DNA of 41,789 nucleotides, from contig NZ_LWBS01000427.1 in assembly GCF_001652265.1 (NCBI RefSeq), positions 1 to 41,789 on the forward strand. Reading direction: 5' to 3'. Below the pieces are notes generated by a model. That model did not search any database and was not told where the DNA came from. It saw nothing but the letters and a program-made list of their open reading frames with translations. This stretch comes from Rhizobium leguminosarum. GTDB lineage: Bacteria; Pseudomonadota; Alphaproteobacteria; Rhizobiales; Rhizobiaceae. Every line of letters begins with the position of its first letter. Position 1 is the stretch's first letter. The translations under genes and the position numbers were made by a program. Positions 7,571 through 16,905 of this stretch are shown in pieces.

Positions 7571-9654
7571 GAAATAGAGCCCAAAATCTTTATCTCGATG
7601 CCCTTGGCCAGTTCGACATGCGACAGGACCGGGAGCGTGGCGAACAGCCGTTCGATGATCATGCGCACATAGGAGCGTGTTTCCGGCGACGTGACAAGGG
7701 CGAATGGCAGGCCGCGATCCATGAACTCACGGATAACTTTGGTGGCCTGCTCGCTGAACTCCTCCAGGCTGCGCGGATCGATGTCGAATTCGATCACTTC
7801 GCCCTTGGCGTCGCGCTTCAGCGCCTGGTGGAAAGCCAGATCCCACTTGCTGCCCAGCCGCAGCACACGCAGCACGCCGTTGTCGGCGAGGTCGCCGCAG
7901 AGTTGCTGCGCCATGCGGATGCGGACGTGCTCGACAATCTGCTCGGTCTTCCTGACATGCGGGGCGAGCTCGGCCACCGCTTCGAGAATGAGGTGCAGGT
8001 TGCGGATCGAGACGCGTTCGGCAAGCAGCAGCTTGAGCACCGCCTGCAGACCCGAATAGGACATGTGCGACGAGCAGATCTCGTCGGCAAGCTTCTTGTA
8101 TTCTGGATCGAGCCGATCGATCAGCACCTTCACGTCCTTGTAGGACAGAAGCTGCGGTAGGTTGTTGCGGATGACCTCGCTCATATGGGTCAGCACGACG
8201 GAGACGTTGTCGATCGGCTGGAAGCCCTCGCGTTTCAGATCGTCGGCGAAGTTTTCGAGGATCGAGACGGCAGGCATACCGAAAGCGGGTTCACGGATTT
8301 CGTCGCCGGGAATGCTCGGCCGGCGGCCGGCGCCGGTCACGACGAGAACTTCGCCGACGCGCAGCAGGTTGGAGGCGACCGTCGTGCCGTGGATGCGGAT
8401 CTGATAGGACTTCTCGGCAATGGCGATATCGTCGGTCACCTTGATTTCGGGCACGACGAAACCGTATTGCGTGGCGAACTTCTTGCGCATCTTCCCGACA
8501 CGGAAGGCTAGCTCCTGGTGGGCGCCAAGCAGGCGCGTCGAGACCATCTTGCCGAGTGCGAGCTCAATCTCCGAGGTGCGCAGCACCGACTTGACCGAAT
8601 CCTTTTCCAGCTCCTTGCTCTGGACGACCTTCTTTTCTTCCTGCTCGCGGCGAAGCTTGTTTTCAGCTTCGACCTGACGCGGGATGAACCAGGCGCCGAA
8701 AGCGAGAAGACCGCCGAGGACCACGAAGGGGACAAACGGCAGGCCCGGCATCAGGGCCAGCACGAACATCAGCACGGCCGAGACGGAAAGCGCGCGGGGA
8801 TACCCGCTCAACTGGTTGACGACCGCCTGGTCGGTGGAGCCGACGGTGCCGCCGCGAGAGACGAGAAGGCCGGCGGCGAGCGAAACGATGAGGGCCGGCA
8901 TCTGCGAGACGAGGCCGTCGCCGACGGAGAGCTTGACGAAGACGTCGGCCGCTTCGCCGATCGGCATGCCGTGTCGGAAGTAGCCGATGATGATGCCGCC
9001 GAAGACGTTGATGCAGGTGATGATGAGGCCGGCGACGGCATCGCCGCGCACGAACTTCGACGCACCGTCCATCGCACCGAAGAAGGAGCTTTCTTCTTCG
9101 AGTTCCTTGCGCCGGCGCTGGGCTTCCTTTTCGTCGATGATGCCGGCCGAGAGGTCGGCGTCGATCGACATCTGCTTGCCGGGGATGGCATCCAGGGTGA
9201 AACGCGCGCCGACTTCGGCGATACGCGTGGCGCCCTTGGTGATGACGATGAAGTTGATGGTGATGAGGATCAGGAAGACGATCAGACCGATGACGAAGTC
9301 GCCGGACATCACCAGGCTTGCGAAACCGGCGATGACGCCGCCCGCTGCTTCATGGCCTTCATTGCCGTGGGACAGGATGACGCGTGTCGTCGCGATGTTC
9401 AGCGCCAGCCGGGTCATCGTCGCGATCAGCAGAATGGTCGGGAAAGACGAGAAATCGAGTGGTTTCTGGATCCAAAGCGAGACCATCAGAATCAGCACCG
9501 AAAAGGCGATCGAGAAGGCCAGTCCCATATCGATCAGGAACGGCGGGATCGGCAGGAAGAGAATGCAGATGATGCCGATGATGCCAAGGGCAAAGCCGAC
9601 ATCGCGCAGGCTCGGGGCGACTTTTGGAAGGGGGAGTGCAGGTGGTTGCGCCAT
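7567..9654 (-). CDS. flhA: Flagellar export apparatus protein FlhA
   Basis: FlhA is the major export-gate subunit; its membrane part conducts protons and its cytoplasmic ring docks substrates and chaperones. The 695 aa comprise about eight N-terminal membrane segments, the FHIPEP signature region ([19 protein letters not shown]), an acidic [19 protein letters not shown] linker, and a large cytoplasmic domain from about residue 350 to the end. Length and motifs are normal. It starts 121 bp after the fliQ frame ends and is coupled to fliR. Confidence 0.97.
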   Translation of the reverse strand: MAQPPALPLPKVAPSLRDVGFALGIIGIICILFLPIPPFLIDMGLAFSIAFSVLILMVSLWIQKPLDFSSFPTILLIATMTRLALNIATTRVILSHGNEGHEAAGGVIAGFASLVMSGDFVIGLIVFLILITINFIVITKGATRIAEVGARFTLDAIPGKQMSIDADLSAGIIDEKEAQRRRKELEEESSFFGAMDGASKFVRGDAVAGLIITCINVFGGIIIGYFRHGMPIGEAADVFVKLSVGDGLVSQMPALIVSLAAGLLVSRGGTVGSTDQAVVNQLSGYPRALSVSAVLMFVLALMPGLPFVPFVVLGGLLAFGAWFIPRQVEAENKLRREQEEKKVVQSKELEKDSVKSVLRTSEIELALGKMVSTRLLGAHQELAFRVGKMRKKFATQYGFVVPEIKVTDDIAIAEKSYQIRIHGTTVASNLLRVGEVLVVTGAGRRPSIPGDEIREPAFGMPAVSILENFADDLKREGFQPIDNVSVVLTHMSEVIRNNLPQLLSYKDVKVLIDRLDPEYKKLADEICSSHMSYSGLQAVLKLLLAERVSIRNLHLILEAVAELAPHVRKTEQIVEHVRIRMAQQLCGDLADNGVLRVLRLGSKWDLAFHQALKRDAKGEVIEFDIDPRSLEEFSEQATKVIREFMDRGLPFALVTSPETRSYVRMIIERLFATLPVLSHVELAKGIEIKILGSIS

Positions 9655-9775
9655 GACGATTCCGTCTCTTCATGAGAGGAGGCGGACATGCGGCCCGCCC
9701 AATTCGGATCGAGAGTTAAATGGCGAAGCTTGCGCGAAGGTGGCCCGACCGCTGCGCACTTTTGGTGGAATTGCT

Positions 9776-10042
9776 CTAGAAGCCGGACTGGATGCGCGAA
9801 AAGACCAGATTGGTGAAAATGGAGATCTGCGAGCCGGCGAAAGGTGCGGTGACGCCGACCGTGATCAGCACCGCGACGATCTTCGGCACGAAGGTCAGCG
9901 TCGCTTCCTGCACCTGGGTCAGCGCCTGGATCAAGGCAATGATGAGACCAACTGCCATCGCGACGATGACGGCGGGACCCGCGGCAATCAGGACGGTCCA
10001 GATCGCCGCCTGGAACAGATCCAATGCATCAGCTTCATTCAT
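9776..10042 (-). CDS. fliQ: Flagellar export gate protein FliQ
   Basis: The 88-aa protein has two hydrophobic segments (AAGPAVIVAMAVGLIIALIQ and a second near residues 50-75). The VGLIIALIQALTQVQEATL signature and the FVPKI turn are typical of FliQ, which packs in multiple copies around FliP/FliR. It lies between flgD and flhA, the same order as in other rhizobia. The 99-bp gap to flgD contains a small GC-rich hairpin (10119-10136) that could modulate expression. Confidence 0.96.
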   Translation of the reverse strand: MNEADALDLFQAAIWTVLIAAGPAVIVAMAVGLIIALIQALTQVQEATLTFVPKIVAVLITVGVTAPFAGSQISIFTNLVFSRIQSGF

Positions 10043-10141
10043 CTGAAGGCAACCTCATATCGCCTTGAAGTGGCCCCGCCGTGGCCGGACCGCCATTGAT
10101 TGGTATCAACCGAGCCATACGGCGCACCGGCGCCGTGGGTA

Positions 10142-10570
10142 TCAGGTATCGCTGGTCGGTGCCTTGTCGGCAACAGTGATTCCCGCCTGCACGAGTATAT
10201 TACCGCCAGCCGTGGTTGTCGCAATGATTCCGTCGGAATAAACCTTGACGGATTCGATGGTGCCTTTGACGGTGCCGTCGGCGCTTTCCATGTATTTGCC
10301 GACGTAGCTGCTGGCCTGGGTGAGGCTCGAGCTGGCGAGCAGCGTGTCCAGCTTGGTATTGGTCTGGATCGTCTGTTCGACCTGCGAGAAGCTCGCCAGC
10401 TGCGACATCTGCTCGCTGGCGTCGACCGGATCGGTCGGATCCTGGTTCTTCATCTGCGCGATGAGCAGCTGCAGGAAATTGTCGTAGTTCAACGTCGCCT
10501 TCTGCTGGGCCGTGTTCGTCGTACTCGTCGAACTCGTTTTGGCCACGCTTGATGTTGCATCTACCGCCAT
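10142..10570 (-). CDS. flgD: Hook-cap / hook-assembly scaffold protein FlgD (short form)
   Basis: FlgD caps the growing hook and allows FlgE polymerisation. The conserved N-terminal domain is clear: [20 protein letters not shown] followed by [20 protein letters not shown]. At 142 aa the protein is much shorter than the enterobacterial form (about 230 aa); it ends after the strand-rich [20 protein letters not shown] region and seems to lack the FnIII/Tudor-like inserted domains. The start codon lies inside the flbT reading frame (10-bp overlap), which implies coupled translation. Confidence 0.95.
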   Translation of the reverse strand: MAVDATSSVAKTSSTSTTNTAQQKATLNYDNFLQLLIAQMKNQDPTDPVDASEQMSQLASFSQVEQTIQTNTKLDTLLASSSLTQASSYVGKYMESADGTVKGTIESVKVYSDGIIATTTAGGNILVQAGITVADKAPTSDT

Positions 10571-11010
10571 GGTGCAATCTCCCTGCGAATCTGCTCGACC
10601 ATCGTCGGCGGCATTTCGTGGTTATTGAGGATATTGTCTTCGATCGCGTAGAGGCCGCGGATCGCCTTAAGCGCGTCGAAAGCGCGGCCCGTCGAGACGA
10701 GTGCATCGATGCGCTTCAGTTCGGCGAGGATCTCCTCGTTCTTGAAGCAGGAGAGCAGCATGGTGATCGACTTGCGGAACAACGCCGTCGAGTGGTCCTT
10801 GCCCTCAGGGTTGATGAGGATCATCTGCGCAATGAAATAGAGCTGACGCAGCGGCGTCGTGGCGCCCTCCGGCTGAAGGACGTGGTTTTCGAGAAGGAAC
10901 GTCACATCATTCAGGAATTCCAGCGCGACCTTGCGGTCGACGCGCAGGACGGCGCCGTTGATGAAGATTCTTTCTCCGGCTTTCAGAGAAATGCGAAGTG
11001 TACTTTTCAT
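10561..11010 (-). CDS. flbT: Flagellin regulator FlbT
   Basis: FlbT in alphaproteobacteria binds flagellin mRNA 5-prime leaders and tunes flagellin translation and mRNA decay, together with FlaF. The 149-aa protein begins [20 protein letters not shown] and continues [19 protein letters not shown], with [15 protein letters not shown] further on; all are family signatures. The four-base ATGA overlap with flaF (11007-11010) and the overlap with flgD place it inside one tightly packed operon. Its likely targets, the four flagellin mRNAs, are in this window. Confidence 0.94.
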   Translation of the reverse strand: MKSTLRISLKAGERIFINGAVLRVDRKVALEFLNDVTFLLENHVLQPEGATTPLRQLYFIAQMILINPEGKDHSTALFRKSITMLLSCFKNEEILAELKRIDALVSTGRAFDALKAIRGLYAIEDNILNNHEMPPTMVEQIRREIAPWR

Positions 11011-11354
11011 TTAAGTCCATCCCTGATGATGGTGGTAACGTCGATGATGCCCTGGTAGTTATCAGACTGACGTTTTCTGATCCTGTCGCATTCCTTCAAT
11101 ATCCAGATTGCGATCGAGATGAGGTTGGCCCTGAGCCCGATCTCCAGCTGGTTGTCGGGATGTTTGAGATCCTCGATGAAACTGATCCACACCCGGCGGG
11201 TATAAAACAGGGCTTCAATGGCTTCCCGGCCGTATTTTTCCTTTTCGCGCGCCAACGACAGCAGGTCTATGGACCGGTCGAGAACCTGCCATTCCCGCTC
11301 TTTCGCGTCGGCCACCGAGTCCTGCATGACTTCGGCATATGAGAACTGATACAT
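11007..11354 (-). CDS. flaF: Flagellar biosynthesis regulator FlaF
   Basis: The 115-aa protein [13 protein letters not shown]... contains the FlaF hallmarks [35 protein letters not shown] and a C-terminal helix. FlaF is required for flagellin synthesis or secretion in Caulobacter and rhizobia, and acts with or against FlbT. It sits 34 bp downstream of flgL and overlaps flbT by four bases. Confidence 0.94.
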   Translation of the reverse strand: MYQFSYAEVMQDSVADAKEREWQVLDRSIDLLSLAREKEKYGREAIEALFYTRRVWISFIEDLKHPDNQLEIGLRANLISIAIWILKECDRIRKRQSDNYQGIIDVTTIIRDGLK

Positions 11355-11388
11355 TCATGCATCCTTCTTTATTGCGCGCCTTTGCTCA

Positions 11389-12435
11389 TCAAAGGTAGTT
11401 TACTAGACTCAACTGCTGGATCTTCGAGACGATCGTGTAAGCGGTTTCAAGCTGCGTTTCCAAAGTCTTGACGAGGGTCGAGGCTTCGTAAGGATCGACG
11501 CCCTGGAGATCGACGAGCTTGTTCTTGATGATATTCGACTGGGCGTCGAGGGCGTCGTTGGACTTCTTGACGCGCTCCTGCGAAAGGCCGAGCTGGCTTG
11601 CCTGCGTCACGAGGCCGCTGGTTGCCTTCGTCGTATAGCTGATCGCCTGCTTGGACACCGTGCTCATCGCATCGCTGCTGAGGCCCTGGCCCAACAGCGC
11701 CGAGGTCATCACCGAGGCAAGCGCGAAGTAACGCATGCCCTCGGAATTGGCATTCGTCGACGATTCGATTACTTCCGAGTTGCTGATGCGGCTCGTCATA
11801 TTTTGGCTCGATGCCTGCGACCACCCGGTCGTCGGGTCGGTCCAAGCAGTCTCGGTGAACATCGGCTCTACCGTCGTGGTGATGAAGGTGCTCATTTCGG
11901 CGCCAGTCAGATCTTTGACCGCCTTCGGGAGTCCTGCCGCATAAGCGTTCAGGGCCGTGACGATCGCGGCACTCGTCGCGGTCGTCTTGTCGGTCAGCGG
12001 CTGCACATCGGTGTTGATGCCGGAGAACAGATATTCGCCGTTCACCATGGTATTGGCTGTATCCATCATCGTGGACAAGGCGCTGGTCGCCGACTGGATG
12101 GCGACGGTGATGCTGCCGGGATCGTGACTGCCCTGGAGCGCCGTCAGCTTCGACACGAGGCCATCGCCGACGTCCTTCATCTTGGAAAGGCCGAGCTGCG
12201 AGGATTCCATACGTGCGGTAACGAGCGAGTTACTTGATTTGATCGAGTCTATCCTGTCGACTTCGCGGCTGAAGTCGACGCTCCTGGCGGCGTTGCCGCC
12301 GAGCGAGATACCGATATCCGCATAGACTCCCGTCGTCGCTTCCATCGTCGCCTTGGTCATCTGGTTCTGCGCCTGACGGATCGTCAACCGCATCGCATTC
12401 TGAATGGCCGAACTTGAAATAAATGAGCTCTTCAT
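11389..12435 (-). CDS. flgL: Hook-filament junction protein FlgL
   Basis: FlgL (HAP3) joins the hook-associated protein FlgK to the filament outside the cell. The 348-aa product begins MKSSFISSSAIQNAMRLTIR, a flagellin-like D0/D1 helix, and ends in the matching C-terminal helix (LVKTLETQLETAYTIVSKIQ). The central part is Ser/Thr/Ala rich. It begins 3 bp after flgK. It has no signal peptide, as expected for a substrate of the flagellar exporter. Confidence 0.94.
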   Translation of the reverse strand: MKSSFISSSAIQNAMRLTIRQAQNQMTKATMEATTGVYADIGISLGGNAARSVDFSREVDRIDSIKSSNSLVTARMESSQLGLSKMKDVGDGLVSKLTALQGSHDPGSITVAIQSATSALSTMMDTANTMVNGEYLFSGINTDVQPLTDKTTATSAAIVTALNAYAAGLPKAVKDLTGAEMSTFITTTVEPMFTETAWTDPTTGWSQASSQNMTSRISNSEVIESSTNANSEGMRYFALASVMTSALLGQGLSSDAMSTVSKQAISYTTKATSGLVTQASQLGLSQERVKKSNDALDAQSNIIKNKLVDLQGVDPYEASTLVKTLETQLETAYTIVSKIQQLSLVNYL

Positions 12436-12438
12436 GGC

Positions 12439-13923
12439 TTAACTCGCAATATCCAGCAATGACTTCAACATTTCGTCAACGGCGTTCAGGATCTTGGTCG
12501 CCGCCTTGTAGGACTGCTCTATGTCGAGGAGCAGCGTCAGCTCCTCGTCGAGGTTGACGCCGGTCTCGTTGGAATAGGCTTCGTCGGAGCGCGACAGCGC
12601 CGCCGAGGTGTTTTCCGCCGCCGTCGTGGCGTTGCTGCGGTACTGCTCGAGCCAGCCGAGGGAATTCGTGGCGAATTCCATGATGCTGACGTTCGAATCG
12701 ATGCCCGTCGTGGCGTCGAAACCGACCGTCGGCGCTGCCGGATCGAAATCGATGTCGGCGCCCAATGCGGTATAGAGACGATCGAGTTCAGTCGTATAGC
12801 CGCTAAGGCCGGTCGTATTGAGGACGAGGCCGGTGGCATTGATGCCACCATCGCGTAGGCGCATCGGATCGCCGCCTTGCGAGGTGATGACGCGGCTGCT
12901 GACCGTGATGGTCGCCGCCATGCCCGCAACCGCGGTGGCGCCGGTATCGACCGTGCCGCCGCTCCAGGTGAAGAGACCGGGCACATAGGTCGGGCCGGCC
13001 GCCGTGTTCTGCTCCTTGAAGAGCGAGACCAGGCCGCGGGCGATTTCATCGAGCTGCTTCTGAAAGTTCGGGGCGATTTCGTCGCGGACCTGGAGGAGAG
13101 ACTGAAGGCTCCCCTGCCCTGTCGTCGTCGATCCGCTGCCGCGCGGAAGGGCCACACCGTCGACATAAACCAAATTGCCGACAGTGGTGGCGGTATAGAT
13201 ATCCTGAGATTTGAACGTCACGGTGCGCGGGACCGTCTCGAAGAGGATCGTCCCGTCAGACGTGCTCAGCACCATGTCGTTATTGTCGCGCGTCGTCGCG
13301 TTGACGCCGACGATCTGCGAAATCTGTTTGAGAGCCTTCTCACGCTCATCGAGAGCGCCGGATGCATCCGCACCCGAGGACGTGGCGGACTTCACCGCGT
13401 TGTTGGCCTTCTCGAAGTCGCTGAGAAGCGTGTTCAGCTTATCGACGTCGGTGGCGATCTGCTTGTCGGCGGTGGCGCGGACGTCCTGCACGGATTGCGA
13501 GGCATTGTTCAGCGAGTTGGCGACGTCCTGGGCGGCGGTGATGGCGCCCTGGGCGGCGACGGTGCTGCCCGGCGTCGTGCGGAAGGCCTGAAGCTTCTGT
13601 TGGAAAACGCCGAGATAGGTGGATGGCGACGTTTCGTAGTCGTTGCCACCCACGATCGACTTCAGGTCCTCGAGACCGCTCAGCAAAGCCTGCTGGGCGC
13701 TGTCCTGAGAGGATGTCTTCAGGTACTGGCGCAGCAGCGCATCTTCCTGCGCCCGGTCGATCTTGACGACCTGGGCACCGTTCAAGGACGTGGTGAGCAT
13801 CGCCTGCCGGCGCACGTAATCTTTGTTGCCCGCATTCGAGATATTGTTCGATACGACACTGCTTTGCGTGCCGGTATTGTTGAATATGCTCTGTGCGGTA
13901 TTAAGTGCGGATGTGAGCGACAT
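12439..13923 (-). CDS. flgK: Hook-associated protein FlgK
   Basis: FlgK (HAP1) is the first junction protein on the hook tip. The 494-aa protein starts MSLTSALNTAQSIFNNTGTQ and carries the axial-protein motif SSVVSNNISNAGNKDYVRR. Its C-terminus (EELTLLLDIEQSYKAATKIL) is the typical rod/hook/HAP tail with ITxLLDxQ-like spacing. It begins 19 bp after flgE and runs straight into flgL. Confidence 0.95.
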   Translation of the reverse strand: MSLTSALNTAQSIFNNTGTQSSVVSNNISNAGNKDYVRRQAMLTTSLNGAQVVKIDRAQEDALLRQYLKTSSQDSAQQALLSGLEDLKSIVGGNDYETSPSTYLGVFQQKLQAFRTTPGSTVAAQGAITAAQDVANSLNNASQSVQDVRATADKQIATDVDKLNTLLSDFEKANNAVKSATSSGADASGALDEREKALKQISQIVGVNATTRDNNDMVLSTSDGTILFETVPRTVTFKSQDIYTATTVGNLVYVDGVALPRGSGSTTTGQGSLQSLLQVRDEIAPNFQKQLDEIARGLVSLFKEQNTAAGPTYVPGLFTWSGGTVDTGATAVAGMAATITVSSRVITSQGGDPMRLRDGGINATGLVLNTTGLSGYTTELDRLYTALGADIDFDPAAPTVGFDATTGIDSNVSIMEFATNSLGWLEQYRSNATTAAENTSAALSRSDEAYSNETGVNLDEELTLLLDIEQSYKAATKILNAVDEMLKSLLDIAS

Positions 13924-13942
13924 GGCTTACCCGGTACCTTGC

Positions 13943-15247
13943 TTATCTCTTGAGGTTGACGAGGACGTCCATAATGTCGGACCCCGTCTGGAACACCTTG
14001 GAATTGGCGGTATAGCTGCGCTGCGATTCGATCATCTCGGTCAGTTCGCCGGCAAGGTCGACGTTCGAGCCTTCGAGGGCGCCTGACTTGATGGTGCCGA
14101 GACCGTTGGTCTGCGGGAAGCCGGTAACGGTGACGCCGGACTGACCGTTGGCGCTGTAGACGTTGCCGCTCTGGAGCGTCAGCTTGTCCGGGCTGGCGAC
14201 GTTGGCGAGTGGGATACGGTAGAGGGGCTTGTTGGTGCCATCTTCGTACTTGGCGTAGACGATGCCGTCGCCATCGATCGTGACGTCCTTGACCGGGCTT
14301 GCAGCCTGGCCGTTCGGCGTACCGGTGCCGGCAAAATCGGCGCCGAGTTGGGTGAAGCCGGTGAGATCCATGTTGATCGTCTGGCCAGTCACCGGATCGA
14401 TGATGTTGACGGCGCCGCCCGAGACCATCTTGCCGTTGGCGTCGAAGTTGAGCGTTCCCAAGCCGACATCGCCGCCGGCGGTTGTGTAGGGGAAGGAAGT
14501 CGTGCCGCCTACCGCCGCATCGGCGTTGCGGTAGATCGAAACCTCCCAGCTGCTGTTAACGGCGGGAGATGCCGGCGGCGGCGCTGCCGCGACCGATGTC
14601 TTGGTGAAGTAGAAGTCGTACATCACCTTGTTGCCGAGAGTGTCGTAGGCGACCATCGAGAACTTCTTGGTGTCGGGTGTCGGCGTGGCGGGGTTGGCGC
14701 TCGGCCGCGTCGCAGCGGCCGCAACGACATTGGCGCCGGAATCGAGATTGCCCTTGAAGACCCCGGATGTCGAGGCGATGGCGGTCAGCCCTTCCTGGTT
14801 GACATTGACGGGAACGAGGCCATCGAAACCGTTGACGACAACAGCAGGAGAGCCGGAGTCGTAGGAGTAGCCCATCAGCATGAAGCCGGCGGCGTTGACG
14901 AGGTTACCTTCGTCGTCTTTCTGGAAGTCGCCGGCGCGGGTCAGAACCGGCGTGCCATCCGCTCCCTGGACGATGAAGAAGCCGTCGCCCGAGATCGCAA
15001 GGTCGGTGCTCGAGGTGGTGTAGGAAATATCGCCCTGGTCGGAGACAGACTGGCGGACCGAGGACTGAACGCCGCCGGAATTGTAATTGCCGCCCGAGGA
15101 AGGCAGAACCAGCGACGAGAAGCTCGTCGACACGGACTTGTAACCGGTGGTGTTAACGTTGGCGATGTTGTCGGCGACGGTGCTGAGGCGGTTGGCCTGC
15201 GCGTTCATCCCCGATACTGCCGTCTTCATGCTGCCGAAAATGCTCAT
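13943..15247 (-). CDS. flgE: Flagellar hook protein FlgE
   Basis: This is the 434-aa hook subunit. The N-terminus MSIFGSMKTAVSGMNAQANR and the axial motif LSTVADNIANVNTTGYKSVS are diagnostic. The C-terminus has the partner motif EGSNVDLAGELTEMIESQRS and TANSKVFQTGSDIMDVLVNL. It opens the long late operon that runs to the terminator at 5767-5815. The 127 bp between it and rem contain the rem terminator and must hold its promoter, which in related rhizobia is activated by the neighbouring Rem protein. Confidence 0.96.
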   Translation of the reverse strand: MSIFGSMKTAVSGMNAQANRLSTVADNIANVNTTGYKSVSTSFSSLVLPSSGGNYNSGGVQSSVRQSVSDQGDISYTTSSTDLAISGDGFFIVQGADGTPVLTRAGDFQKDDEGNLVNAAGFMLMGYSYDSGSPAVVVNGFDGLVPVNVNQEGLTAIASTSGVFKGNLDSGANVVAAAATRPSANPATPTPDTKKFSMVAYDTLGNKVMYDFYFTKTSVAAAPPPASPAVNSSWEVSIYRNADAAVGGTTSFPYTTAGGDVGLGTLNFDANGKMVSGGAVNIIDPVTGQTINMDLTGFTQLGADFAGTGTPNGQAASPVKDVTIDGDGIVYAKYEDGTNKPLYRIPLANVASPDKLTLQSGNVYSANGQSGVTVTGFPQTNGLGTIKSGALEGSNVDLAGELTEMIESQRSYTANSKVFQTGSDIMDVLVNLKR

Positions 15248-15343
15248 CTGAAAACCTCGTTTTCCCTGTTATGCACGAGAGTATTTGTCGGGCCTTGCGT
15301 GAAGCTGTCTGTCATGGCGAGCTGCGAGGCCAGATATTGAGGT

Positions 15344-15369
15344 TCAGCCGGGTATCTCCACCCGGCTGA
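15344..15369 (-). terminator. Terminator downstream of the flagellar regulator gene
   Basis: The stem TCAGCCGGGT (15344-15353) / ACCCGGCTGA (15360-15369) has a 6-nt loop and lies a few bases after the regulator stop codon on the minus strand. The following bases (ACCTCAATAT) are AT-rich but not a clean T tract. It separates the regulator from flgE. Confidence 0.65.
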
Positions 15370-15374
15370 GAAAA

Positions 15375-16046
15375 TCAGGCCCAATCAATGCAGTAGCCAA
15401 GGAAGCGCTTGGAATCGACCGGGTCGACACCGAGCTTTTTGCGCAGCTTCTTGCGCAGCTTGGAGATGTGGCTTTCGACGACGTTCTCCTCGACCTCTTC
15501 ATCGAAGATGCCGTAGATGGCGTTGAAGATCTGGGTCTTGGTGACCCGGCGACCGCGATTGGCGATCAAATATTCGAGGATGCGGCGCTCGCGCCGGGGA
15601 AGTGCAAAGACTTCACCGTTGATCTCGGGGTCACGACCATCCGAGTAGACGCGGATCCCGCCGATCTCGGTGTAATTGGTGATCGCCTTCAGCCGCCGCC
15701 GGATCGCAGCCGCCCTTGCGAGGATCTCGCGGGGGTGCACCGGTTTGCGCACTACGTCGTCGACGCCGCAGTCGAACAACGCAAGGGTGTTTTCGAGCGA
15801 GTGCTGGTCGCTGACCGCAATCACCGGCGCCATCGACCGATCTCGGATCGCCCGGGGCAGTTCGAAATTGCGCTGGCCCTGACCGATCAGGAAGGCCTCG
15901 ACTGCAGCTATATCGGAATCGGCGGCGGTCTGTACCCACTCGCCGAATTCCGCTGGATCAAAGCCGGTTGAGGGAATGCCCTCACGACCGAACAGAGATG
16001 TGTACCCATCTTTCACGAGCTCACGCTCATCAACCACTACGATCAT
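15375..16046 (-). CDS. rem: OmpR-type orphan response regulator of flagellar genes (Rem/FtcR)
   Basis: The 223-aa protein has an N-terminal receiver-like domain (about 1-115) and a C-terminal winged-helix DNA-binding domain (about 125-223: [37 protein letters not shown]). Known relatives are Rem of Sinorhizobium and FtcR of Brucella, transcription activators of mid-class flagellar genes, always next to flgE. In the receiver domain the strand that should end in the phospho-acceptor Asp reads DIAAVE, placing Glu50 there; the conserved Lys101 (RKPVHP) is kept. No histidine kinase is nearby. The gene is monocistronic, bounded by a terminator and a 280-bp upstream region. Confidence 0.92.
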   Translation of the reverse strand: MIVVVDERELVKDGYTSLFGREGIPSTGFDPAEFGEWVQTAADSDIAAVEAFLIGQGQRNFELPRAIRDRSMAPVIAVSDQHSLENTLALFDCGVDDVVRKPVHPREILARAAAIRRRLKAITNYTEIGGIRVYSDGRDPEINGEVFALPRRERRILEYLIANRGRRVTKTQIFNAIYGIFDEEVEENVVESHISKLRKKLRKKLGVDPVDSKRFLGYCIDWA

Positions 16047-16275
16047 TCGTCCGCCTCCGAATCAGTGTGGCACTTCGATGATCTATGGGTACGAATCGCA
16101 CGAATCGGCGACAACTCGTTAAAGTTAATGGCAGAAACTAATAATTGATTAAGATCTGGATAGCGATTTGATCTATATCTAGTGGGTATGCCAGATTATG
16201 CACACCAAAATTTCGTGGAAAAGTTAACGGTCGGTTAAATATGGCTTGCGCACGGGAATCGTGCCGGATTCCTGC

Positions 16276-16305
16276 CATATTGTGACACAGTTTCGTCACA
16301 ATATG
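16276..16305. promoter_or_regulatory. AT-rich perfect palindrome between the transglycosylase and the regulator gene
   Basis: The 11-bp arms CATATTGTGAC and GTCACAATATG flank an 8-bp spacer. It starts 21 bp beyond the transglycosylase stop codon (minus strand) and ends about 230 bp upstream of the regulator start. It could terminate the mot operon, though it has no T tract, or be a dyad operator. The rest of 16047-16326 contains no gene and should hold the regulator promoter. Confidence 0.5.
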
Positions 16306-16326
16306 CCTCTTCCATCTTTGGTTGAA

Positions 16327-16905
16327 TCAATTTTGACAAAAGTTACTCGCATTGGGAGTCCACTTGCCATAGCCCGTGGCGACGAGATTGGCGATGACGC
16401 GGCAGACATATTGCTTCTGTGCCGGATTGTTGTTGGGCCCGGCATGGTATCTGGCTACCGCCATCGTCCATGTCTCATGACGGTCATGCAGGTTGCGGAG
16501 GAATTTTGCAGCGTACTCCACGTTGCGATGCGGGTCGAACATCTCCTCGGCGGAGCGGAAATTTTCGCCGTGAAAGTAATGGTTGATCTGCATGCAGCCG
16601 ATGTCGATGAGCTTCGCACCGCTGTTGCGGGCGACATCGAACTGCTTCATCGCGTCCTGCTCCGAGGGAGGAAAGATCGCTTTGCCTTCGACGTTCATGG
16701 CATAGGGATAGAGCGAGCCCTTGCGGCCGGTTTCCGTCAGACCGACCGAATAGAGGATGCCTTCCGGGATACCGTATTTGGCCGCTGCCGACTGGATCTC
16801 GCGCTCGCAGGCGCCGGTAGAGGCGGCCGCCTCAGAGGTAAACGCCCCCAGTGCCGCTGCTGCTGCCAGCACGAGCGTCTTCAATACCCGTCTCGCCTGC
16901 GCCAT
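16327..16905 (-). CDS. Periplasmic lytic transglycosylase (SLT domain) of the motility operon
   Basis: The 192-aa protein has a signal peptide (MAQARRVLKTLVLAAAAALG, cleavage near residue 28) and an SLT goose-lysozyme-like domain. The catalytic Glu is E58 in YSVGLTETGRKG; LIDIGCMQINHYFHGENF and AVARYHAGPNNNP are the second and third SLT signatures. It likely opens peptidoglycan for rod passage, the role played elsewhere by the FlgJ muramidase half or SltF. The ATG at 16903-16905 has GGAGG 7 nt upstream; the frame is open to 17061, but the extension looks non-coding. Its first 74 bases overlap the end of motD/fliK. Confidence 0.86.
   Translation of the reverse strand: MAQARRVLKTLVLAAAAALGAFTSEAAASTGACEREIQSAAAKYGIPEGILYSVGLTETGRKGSLYPYAMNVEGKAIFPPSEQDAMKQFDVARNSGAKLIDIGCMQINHYFHGENFRSAEEMFDPHRNVEYAAKFLRNLHDRHETWTMAVARYHAGPNNNPAQKQYVCRVIANLVATGYGKWTPNASNFCQN

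Noticed and set aside
8518..9675. 385-codon plus-strand frame opposite flhA
   Set aside because: Its His/Asp/Arg-rich translation is the typical antisense of a high-GC gene, and flhA explains the region fully.
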